DNA from: Thermoplasmata archaeon
GTDB lineage: Archaea > Thermoplasmatota > Thermoplasmata > Lutacidiplasmatales > UBA184
DNA: 64,000 nucleotides
Direction of reading: 5' to 3'
NCBI GenBank assembly: GCA_022750115.1
Contig: JAKIWI010000001.1
Coordinates: 293,246 to 357,245 of the forward strand
Shown here: one piece after another, positions 57,705 through 64,000 of the stretch
Layout: each line of letters starts with the position of its first letter
Numbering within the stretch: position 1 is the stretch's first letter
Made by a program: the position numbers and the translations under genes
Notes under the pieces: model-generated
The model's database searches: none
What the model was told of the DNA's origin: nothing
Seen by the model: only the letters and a program-made list of their open reading frames with translations

Positions 57705-60323
57705 GTGGCGGAGACAGCGAGTTCCACCCGCCGGGTAACGAGCGCACCGTCCAGGCGGGCGGTCGCAAAGGCCGCCCGGTCGACGACCGTTCCGTCGCCG
57801 GAGGACCTCGACCTCGTCAAGGACGACGCCCTTCTCCAGCTCCGCATCGGCCGCTCGGCCCACTACTACGCGGTGTTCGTCGCGATCGCGCTGCTGTTCG
57901 ACGCCTTCCTCGTCCTGTTCGTCCAACCGACGGTCGGAGGCGCCGTCCCGTCCCGGTTCCGGAACCTGGCGTTCCTGGCGCCCCCGCTGTTCGCGGGGCT
58001 GTTCCTCGCGGTGTTCTCGCTCCGGGTGAAGTGGGAGGTCTACCAGCTCTGGCCCTGGGAGATGCACTTCTCCCTGACGGTCGGGGCCGTCCTGGGGGAC
58101 GGGCTCCTCGTCGGCGTGTACGCCGCGAATGTCGCGCAGGTGGGACCGGTCGCGAACTGGAACCTCCTCCCGTGGTTCTTCCCCCTCGCGCTCCTCGCCG
58201 TCGCTCTCCCGCTGTTCGGGTTGATCTTCACGTGGCCGTCGTGGTCGTCGTGGAAGACGATCTCGGTGGGCGCGGCGGCGATCCCGGTCGCCCTCGCGCT
58301 CGCCGCGTTCAGCCCGGTCGCCGCGACGCCGAGCGGACTCGCGCTGACGTTGTCGTCGAGCGCGGTCCTGTTCCTCGTCGCCGGGTCGTTCGTCCACATC
58401 ATCTCCTCGGGGACGCGGGCGCACGAGCGCGAGATCATCACCTCGGGGCAGAGCCGGTTGTTCCAGATCGCGGACGAGCTCCGGGAAAAGGAGCAGGCAC
58501 ACCACTTCCGCGAGAGTACGCTGCTCGAACGCGAGGCCAACGTTGAGAACGCGGAGCTCGGTCTCCAACGGAAGCTCGATTCTCAGGAGGAGGCCCGGCG
58601 GCACATCTCCGCGCTCGAGGCCGACGTCCAGGCCCGGAGCCAGGCCGTCGTCCAGCAGCAGCGCGACCTCGCGATCAAGGCGGCCGAAACCAACGCGCTC
58701 GCGAGCACACTCGAGGACCGCGCGACGAGCCTCTCGCTCCGTGAGTCCGACCTGGCGGCGCGGCTTCCGAAGCTCGCCGACCGCGAGCAGCAGCTCACGG
58801 GCCGCGAGGGCGAGCTCGCCCACCACGACGCCGAGCTGGGCCAGCGGGAAGCCGAGCTGAAACGGAGGTCCGACGGCCTCCCCGACCTGGAACAGCAGCT
58901 CGAAGCCCGACGCCAGGAGCTCGAGACGAAGACCGCGGAGATCCTCCGACAGGAGAGCGAGCTCCGAAGTCGGACCGCCGGGTTCGCCTCCGACGATGCG
59001 AAGGCGGCCGACCTCGAGCAGCGGGAGGCGAAGATGGCGCAGCTGAAGCTCGTCCTCGACGAGCAGAACGCGATCCTCGGCCGTCGGGCGAAGGAAGCGC
59101 GGGACTCCCTCGCGCAGAACCAGGCGCTCGCGCAGGAGACCTCCCGGAAGACCGAGGAGCTCGCCACGCGCGAGCGCTACCTCGCGGACAAGGAGCGTGA
59201 TGCGAGCGAGCGCTCCGACCTCGCCCAGCGGCGGACCACTCAGTACGAGGAGACCCTCCAGACCTACGAAGAGCGGATGCGGGCGATCGAGACCCGTGAG
59301 GCGGAGCTCCGCAACCGCGCGGCGGACCTTCAGAGGGTCGGCCAGGCATTGACGGAGCGGGACCGCGGCGTCCGGGCGGAGACGGAGCGACTGCAGGCGT
59401 CCCGCCTCGAGCTCGAGCAGCGCGAGAAGGCGATGAGCCTGCGGTCGAAGACGCTCGATTCCCGGGAGTCCGAGCTGAGTCTGAAGGGCCAGTCGCTCGA
59501 GCGGCGGGCGGTGACGGCTCCGAAGGCACCCGCCTCCGAGACCCTCCTCGAGGCGAACATGCTCGCCCCCACGACCCGCACGAAGTTTCCGGACCGGATC
59601 CCCTCGGGCACGCCAAGGCTCGACGACCTCCTGCTGGGCGGCCTGCCCCCCAAGTCGCACGTCGCGCTGATCGGCGACGCGTTCGTGGGGAAGGAGGTCG
59701 CGATCTATTCGTTCCTCGCCGAGGGGCTTCGGCGCGGCGAGCCGATCGTCATCGTCACCGCGTCCCGCTCTCCGGAGGAGGTCGGCCAGAAGATCGGGCT
59801 CGTGCTGCCCCAACTCCACGAGTACGAGCAGCTCGACCGTGTCCACTGGGTCGACGCCGCGAACTCCACCGATACCCCGAGCGCCGCGCCCTCGACCGCG
59901 ACGCGGTCGATCGCGCGGGGACCGAGCGATTTCGCCGGGATCCTGAAGGCGCTCGTGCAGCAGTCGAAGGCGATCGAGACCGCGGGGGCGAAGTCGTTCC
60001 GGGTCGCCTACTTCGGCCTCTCCGCCTCCCTCACCGCGACGGACGAGAAGATGCGCCTCGGCTACCTCCAGAACATCGTCGCGATCCTGAAGCAGCGGAA
60101 CGCGGTCGCCCTCTACTCCCTCGAGACCGGCTCGCTCCCCGAGAACCAGACGGAGACGATCCTCAGCCGCATGGACGGGGTCGTCCGCTTCAAGCAGGAG
60201 CGGGACAAGACTTTCCTCTCGGTCCTGGGCCTCGGCGATGTGGAGACCCACGACTGGGTCGAGTACCGCACGACGCCGCGGGGGCTCGTCGTCGGCTCGT
60301 TCGCGCTCGAGCGGATTCGTTGA
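57705..60323 (+). CDS. Membrane/coiled-coil/KaiC-like RecA-fold protein (872 aa)
   Basis: Residues 53-235 hold six hydrophobic helices (for example YYAVFVAIALLFDAFLVLFV and LALLAVALPLFGLIFTW). Residues about 236-615 are an almost unbroken coiled coil of heptads with REAEL, REQQL and similar units. Residues about 622-872 form a KaiC/RadA-like domain: PSGTPRLDDLLLGGLPPKSH, then a P-loop position reading GDAFVGKEV (about 656-664), where Glu replaces the usual Ser or Thr. The strands EPIVIVTASRSPEEV and RVAYFGLSASLTATDEKMRL and the end VEYRTTPRGLVVGSFALE also fit the KaiC family. ATPase activity is uncertain. GTG 57705 follows an inverted repeat. It may be a membrane-tethered scaffold or sensor. 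Confidence 0.85.
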   Translation: MAETASSTRRVTSAPSRRAVAKAARSTTVPSPEDLDLVKDDALLQLRIGRSAHYYAVFVAIALLFDAFLVLFVQPTVGGAVPSRFRNLAFLAPPLFAGLFLAVFSLRVKWEVYQLWPWEMHFSLTVGAVLGDGLLVGVYAANVAQVGPVANWNLLPWFFPLALLAVALPLFGLIFTWPSWSSWKTISVGAAAIPVALALAAFSPVAATPSGLALTLSSSAVLFLVAGSFVHIISSGTRAHEREIITSGQSRLFQIADELREKEQAHHFRESTLLEREANVENAELGLQRKLDSQEEARRHISALEADVQARSQAVVQQQRDLAIKAAETNALASTLEDRATSLSLRESDLAARLPKLADREQQLTGREGELAHHDAELGQREAELKRRSDGLPDLEQQLEARRQELETKTAEILRQESELRSRTAGFASDDAKAADLEQREAKMAQLKLVLDEQNAILGRRAKEARDSLAQNQALAQETSRKTEELATRERYLADKERDASERSDLAQRRTTQYEETLQTYEERMRAIETREAELRNRAADLQRVGQALTERDRGVRAETERLQASRLELEQREKAMSLRSKTLDSRESELSLKGQSLERRAVTAPKAPASETLLEANMLAPTTRTKFPDRIPSGTPRLDDLLLGGLPPKSHVALIGDAFVGKEVAIYSFLAEGLRRGEPIVIVTASRSPEEVGQKIGLVLPQLHEYEQLDRVHWVDAANSTDTPSAAPSTATRSIARGPSDFAGILKALVQQSKAIETAGAKSFRVAYFGLSASLTATDEKMRLGYLQNIVAILKQRNAVALYSLETGSLPENQTETILSRMDGVVRFKQERDKTFLSVLGLGDVETHDWVEYRTTPRGLVVGSFALERIR

Positions 60324-60370
60324 CTCGGCGCTCCTCGAAAGGGCCCGAATTATTCCGACATCGGGAATCG

Positions 60371-60385
60371 GCGGAGTTTCTCCGC
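60371..60385. promoter_or_regulatory. GCGGAG-TTT-CTCCGC palindrome before PKD gene promoter
   Basis: A perfect 6-3-6 inverted repeat ends seven bases upstream of the GTTTAAG box (60391-60397) of the PKD gene, in the BRE/activator region, and 48 bases after the stop of the KaiC-like gene. It could be an operator, or a hairpin ending the upstream transcript. Confidence 0.4.
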
Positions 60386-60422
60386 TGAAGGTTTAAGAAC
60401 CCAACCGACGGAACGAGCCCCG

Positions 60423-62546
60423 ATGGGGTGCAGGACGGGTCCGGGCGCCGCCCGGCTCGGCGAGACGGCCAACGGAGAACTTCGACGCTTGGCCCCCACC
60501 CTCCTGCTGGCGGCGCTGTTCCTTCTCTCGGTCGTGGCCGTCCTGGCCGTGACCCCCGGGTCGATTTTGCACGCCCCCTCACCCTCCGGGAGGACCCAGA
60601 GCCACATCGCCACACTGGCGAGGCCGGGGCCGGGTACGGAGCGCCAGCTCCAACCGAACTCGGTCGGGGGCTCCCTCTCGATCCCGACGGTCGCTGGCCC
60701 GCAGCACGAGGCGCTGCCCAGCGTTGCCTGGCTCAATCAGTCGAGATGTGACCCATCCTGGCCGTCGATGCCGATCGGCCTCGCCCCGATCAACGCCACG
60801 GTCGTCTGGACCGGCAATACCACGGGTGCGACCCCCCTCACGATCAACTGGACCATCACGATCGGCGGTGGCGGCATTCCGCCCTACCAGGTGGTGGTCG
60901 ACTTCGTCAGCATCGGCTGGGCGACGTTCGACGCGAACTTCACGAGCCTGAACGGCTCCGTCGTCCTCTCGACGCCGGGCATGTACTTCGGGGTTGCCGA
61001 GGTCGTCGATTCGACGTGCGACGCGGTCTCGGCCTCCTATGTCGGACCCATCACGGTCTACCCCGTCTCCGGGCTGAACCCCCTGCAGATCAGCGCCTCG
61101 ACGACCGGCGGTCCAGCTCCCCTCTCGGTCCAGTACTCCACGAACGCGACTCGGATCCCCGGGAACACGACGGTTCTCTGGTCGCAGCCGTTCTCCTACC
61201 TCCCGGGAGGCTGGGACATCAACGCGACCTACTACACGGCGGGCAACTACTCCGCCGTGGCGTGCCTGGTCAACTCGACGTCTGGCGTGTGGCTCGCCTG
61301 CGCCGGCACCGGTCTCGTGAACGTGACCGGCTCGATCATCACGACGGCGTCGCGGGTCGCGAACGGTTCCCTCCCCGTGAACATCACCTACTGGGTCAAC
61401 GTCACGAACCGTTCGGCCCTGCCGGCGAACTGGACGGTCGACCTCAGCCTGAACAACGGCACGTCGACGCTCGTCACCTCCCAGAACGCGTCGACCTCCG
61501 GGACGGCGAGCTTCGGTTGCGGCCCGTCGACCCCGACGAACCCTCCGAAGCCGAGCGGCGTGTGCACCTGGGCCGCCAGCTACCTCGTCACGGCGCAACC
61601 GAACGGTTCCGCCGTCTTCGTCGCGAAAGGGGTCGTCTGGGCCAACATTTCCGAGGCCGGATCACCCGTCCTCTGGTACCCGACGGTGACCTACATCGAG
61701 ACTCCCACGAACGGCACCGCCCCGCTGAACGTCACCGTGAACGTGACGGCCACCAATGGACTCGCCCCGTACCAGTACTGGTGGGCGGTGTTCGGCGCCT
61801 CCTCCGCCGCACCCAACCGGACGTTCTATCCGACCCTCACGGGCAACAACACGAACAGCTCGGCGTGGAACGGCAGCACGCTGTCGCTCGTGTTCCCCCT
61901 GACGGTCAACGGGATCTACCTGATCACGATCACCGTCGCCGACGCCAATCACAACGCCGTGTTCCTGTACCCGCCGGTCATCCCGGTCGGGGTCGCTCTC
62001 GCCCACCGACCCCTGAAGGTCTCCGCTGCCGAGACGACGATCTCGGCCGGCAATCAGTTCGGGTCCCGCGTCCAGTTCCTCGCGAACGTCTCCGGGGGCG
62101 AGGGCCCCTACACGGTCCAGTGGACGTTCGGCGACGGGTCGTACGGCGCCTCCGTGCCCGGATCGGCGGTGACCCACACCTACGGTTCCCCGGGTCTCTA
62201 TGTCCCCGCGGTCACCGTCACAGACCGATCTGGACGCAGCACGACGACGTCTCTCCCCTCGGTGACCGTGCTCCCCCAAAAGACCGGAGTGGGCTCGAAC
62301 CCCAACTCGCCAGGTTCCGGCCGCCAACCCCAGACCGCCTCGGGCGGGAGCCCGTGGAACAGCCCCCTGTCGTCGGTCCTGTCCGCGGGCCATGAATGGA
62401 CGACTCTGGCACTCATCGTCGCCACCGTATCCCTGCTGGCGGCGGCGATTTTCCAGGCGGAGCGCAAGCGGTCCGCGGACCGCATGGTCGACTCGCTCGA
62501 GAGTGAGGCCCAAGCCCCCCAAGTCCGGGCGAAGCCCCCCCAGTGA
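60423..62546 (+). CDS. PKD-domain surface protein with C-terminal anchor (707 aa)
   Basis: The signal helix is LLLAALFLLSVVAVLAVTPG. The extracellular part of about 600 residues is very rich in N-x-S/T sites. It contains several Ig/PKD-like domains, most clearly VQWTFGDGSYGASVPGSAVT followed by HTYGSPG near residue 560, and the repeated GTAPLNVTVNVTATNGLAPY and GGPAPLSVQYSTNATRIPG. The C-terminal helix is WTTLALIVATVSLLAAAIF, with a short charged cytosolic tail. ATG 60423 is 30 bases from TTTAAG, leaderless. The PKD-winged-helix gene begins 39 bases after its stop, so the two are probably an operon. Confidence 0.85.
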   Translation: MGCRTGPGAARLGETANGELRRLAPTLLLAALFLLSVVAVLAVTPGSILHAPSPSGRTQSHIATLARPGPGTERQLQPNSVGGSLSIPTVAGPQHEALPSVAWLNQSRCDPSWPSMPIGLAPINATVVWTGNTTGATPLTINWTITIGGGGIPPYQVVVDFVSIGWATFDANFTSLNGSVVLSTPGMYFGVAEVVDSTCDAVSASYVGPITVYPVSGLNPLQISASTTGGPAPLSVQYSTNATRIPGNTTVLWSQPFSYLPGGWDINATYYTAGNYSAVACLVNSTSGVWLACAGTGLVNVTGSIITTASRVANGSLPVNITYWVNVTNRSALPANWTVDLSLNNGTSTLVTSQNASTSGTASFGCGPSTPTNPPKPSGVCTWAASYLVTAQPNGSAVFVAKGVVWANISEAGSPVLWYPTVTYIETPTNGTAPLNVTVNVTATNGLAPYQYWWAVFGASSAAPNRTFYPTLTGNNTNSSAWNGSTLSLVFPLTVNGIYLITITVADANHNAVFLYPPVIPVGVALAHRPLKVSAAETTISAGNQFGSRVQFLANVSGGEGPYTVQWTFGDGSYGASVPGSAVTHTYGSPGLYVPAVTVTDRSGRSTTTSLPSVTVLPQKTGVGSNPNSPGSGRQPQTASGGSPWNSPLSSVLSAGHEWTTLALIVATVSLLAAAIFQAERKRSADRMVDSLESEAQAPQVRAKPPQ

Positions 62547-62585
62547 TACGGGCCGCCTCGAACTCCCGCACCGAGATATCCGTCG

Positions 62586-63899
62586 ATGGCCTCCCGAGGT
62601 CGGGGGCCAGCGACGGTGACCGGCGCAAGAGCGTCCGTCGCCCTGGTCTTCGCAATCCTCGGACTCGGCCTTCTCGCCACCGCCATCGGGCCTGCCGGGG
62701 CGGTCCATTCGGGGGTCCCGCCGCAGGGAGTCACGCTGACGGCCGACCCGAGCACCGGCGTGGCCCCGCTGCGGGTCGCGTTCCAGCTGACCCTCCCACC
62801 GAACACGACCATGCCCGCGTTGTCCTGGTCGTTCGGGGACGGCTCCTACCTCAACGGCAGCGATCCCGCCTACCTCGCACCGGTACACGATTTCGTGCGA
62901 TCGGGCACGTTCCGGACCGTCGCGACGGCCACGTGGCCGGCGGGGGCGGTCAACGCTTCGCTGACCATCTCGGTCCTGCTCGCGAACCTCACGGTGGGGA
63001 TCCGGGCGAACGTGACGACCGGGACGGTGCCATTGACCGTCTCGTTCGCCGGGACAGCGGCGGGGGGCACCGGGACGTTTGTGTCGTTCCTGTGGTCGTT
63101 CGGGACCGGAGATTCCGGGAACGGCCCAGCGATCCTCTACACGTTCCTGTCGGCGGGCCACTTCCTCGTATCCCTGGCCGTTTCCGATAGTCAGGGCGAC
63201 GCCGGGCGCACCTCGGTGTGGGTGAACGTCTCCGCCGCGCCCCAGAGCAACGGCTCCAACGGAACGGACCCGACCGGAGGGACGGGAGGGCGCGGAGGGT
63301 CAGGAAGCCACCCCTGGGACCGCCTCCTTCCTGGCGGCGCGTGGTTCCCTGGCCTTCTCACCGTTCTGGTGGCAGGGGTCTTCGTCGCGGTGCTGCTTGG
63401 CCTCTGGGTCCGCTCCCGAAGAGGCCCCGGATCGGCGCCCCCCCCTCCCAGCGGCCGTGACCCTGAACTCCCAGCGGGAACGGTCACCTCGGCCCCGCCC
63501 CCACCCCTCGAAGTTCCGTCCGGGATCGGGTCGGACCTTTCGTCTCCGGCAGTGCCGGCGGAGCCTCCCGCCTCAGGGCCGACCGGTCGGCTGCTGCCGG
63601 CCGGACTGACCCAAGAGCGCCAGATCGCCAACCGGCTCATCCGACACCTTGCCGAGCTACCGCGGCTCGCGCCGGGCGATACTCCCGGACCGGACCGGAC
63701 CCAAGCGGGTCTGGTCACCGCGCTCGGTGCCGGGCAAAGCGCGGTGAGCCGGGTCCTACGGCAGCTCGAACTCGGCGGGGTCGTGAGCGTCCAGACGGGC
63801 CACGTCGTTGGCTCGTCGCGGAGGGTGAAGGTCTACCAGCTCACGCCGCGAGGCGAGCGCCTCGGACACGCGCTCCGCGAATCACCGGCCCGCCCGTAG
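62586..63899 (+). CDS. PKD-membrane-winged-helix protein: predicted one-component transmembrane regulator
   Basis: 437 residues. An N-terminal signal helix (VALVFAILGLGLLATAIGPA) is followed by two PKD-type domains (LSWSFGDGSYLNGSDPAYLA, FLWSFGTGDSGNGPAILYTF) on the outside. A membrane helix at about 252-275 (LLTVLVAGVFVAVLLGLWV) leads to a Pro-rich linker and, from about 345, a cytosolic winged helix of the MarR/ArsR type: ANRLIRHLAELPRL, the recognition region GAGQSAVSRVLRQLELGGVV and a wing ending KVYQLTPRGERLG. This order lets an outside signal reach DNA directly. It follows a PKD surface gene by 39 bases. ATG 62586 is the only good start before the signal. Confidence 0.85.
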   Translation: MASRGRGPATVTGARASVALVFAILGLGLLATAIGPAGAVHSGVPPQGVTLTADPSTGVAPLRVAFQLTLPPNTTMPALSWSFGDGSYLNGSDPAYLAPVHDFVRSGTFRTVATATWPAGAVNASLTISVLLANLTVGIRANVTTGTVPLTVSFAGTAAGGTGTFVSFLWSFGTGDSGNGPAILYTFLSAGHFLVSLAVSDSQGDAGRTSVWVNVSAAPQSNGSNGTDPTGGTGGRGGSGSHPWDRLLPGGAWFPGLLTVLVAGVFVAVLLGLWVRSRRGPGSAPPPPSGRDPELPAGTVTSAPPPPLEVPSGIGSDLSSPAVPAEPPASGPTGRLLPAGLTQERQIANRLIRHLAELPRLAPGDTPGPDRTQAGLVTALGAGQSAVSRVLRQLELGGVVSVQTGHVVGSSRRVKVYQLTPRGERLGHALRESPARP

Positions 63900-63922
63900 C
63901 TAGGGCGCGACTCGTCGGGACA

Positions 63923-64000
63923 TCACTCGTCGACGACGGGCTTCCTGTCCTTGATGAAGTCGCCCCGTCGAAGCTCCCGCATCGCCTCTTGGAGCTCCTC
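63923..64000 (-). CDS. C-terminal end of a minus-strand gene, cut by the window edge
   Basis: The last 25 codons read EELQEAMRELRRGDFIKDRK followed by PVVDE and TGA. The charged, helical composition looks like a real protein end. Too little is visible to assign a family. It converges on the PKD-winged-helix gene with 23 bases between stops. Confidence 0.55.
   Translation of the reverse strand, partial: EELQEAMRELRRGDFIKDRKPVVDE

Noticed and set aside
56517-60251. A 1244-codon minus-strand open frame
   Set aside because: It is antisense to the methyltransferase and the membrane/KaiC-like gene. Its product is Arg/Glu/Leu-rich low complexity created by the GC-rich heptad coding on the other strand.
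1-64000. CRISPR array, rRNA, insertion sequence or integrase
   Set aside because: No regularly spaced direct repeats, no rRNA-like stretches, and no transposase or integrase motifs were seen. The duplicated stretches found are single pairs or triplets.

Overview
The window looks like a high-GC, uncultured archaeon, most probably of the phylum Thermoplasmatota. The reasons are: a thermopsin-family protease; many secreted proteins rich in N-x-S/T sequons with C-terminal membrane anchors; AT-rich TATA-like boxes about 28-32 bases before many start codons, so that many mRNAs look leaderless; frequent GTG and TTG starts; and a tRNA-Ile without encoded CCA. I cannot place it below phylum level from sequence alone.

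Bases 1-35000 are mostly a surface and secreted protein region. They hold two BNR/sialidase-type proteins (1-5181, minus strand), a YVTN-propeller protein, kelch/PKD proteins, a parallel beta-helix protein (18323-21640), a thermopsin-like protein (26631-28808) and a large fibronectin-III protein (31175-34558). Between them lie tRNA-Ile(GAT), an HTH regulator, a RibD/DHFR-like reductase, small membrane proteins, a Rieske protein, a TauE/SafE permease and very small Cys-rich proteins. Three of the large surface genes share an ungapped 35-bp promoter element (6216, 8978, and 34613 on the minus strand). Two others share a different 19-bp element at identical distance from TTG starts (15872, 16792).

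Bases 35000-64000 are more metabolic: a winged-helix regulator, OsmC, a three-gene ABC-2 exporter, and a 2-oxoacid dehydrogenase cluster (E1alpha, E1beta, E2, then a kelch/PKD surface gene, then a second E1alpha behind a 22-codon leader ORF, E3, LipB and an NAD(P)-binding protein). After these come an HsdR-N-like protein, a coupled regulator-SDR-QueA operon read on the minus strand with a strong operator-like palindrome, an eqolisin-like secreted protein, a sugar GHMP kinase divergent from a Nudix hydrolase, a DUF998 membrane protein and a methyltransferase. The window ends with an unusual membrane/coiled-coil/KaiC-like protein (57705-60323), a PKD surface protein, and a PKD-membrane-winged-helix protein that looks like a one-component transmembrane regulator (62586-63899).

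Tight coupling is common: ATGA or GTGA overlaps join several gene pairs, and one pair appears to use CTGA, implying a CTG start. No CRISPR array, rRNA or insertion sequence was seen.
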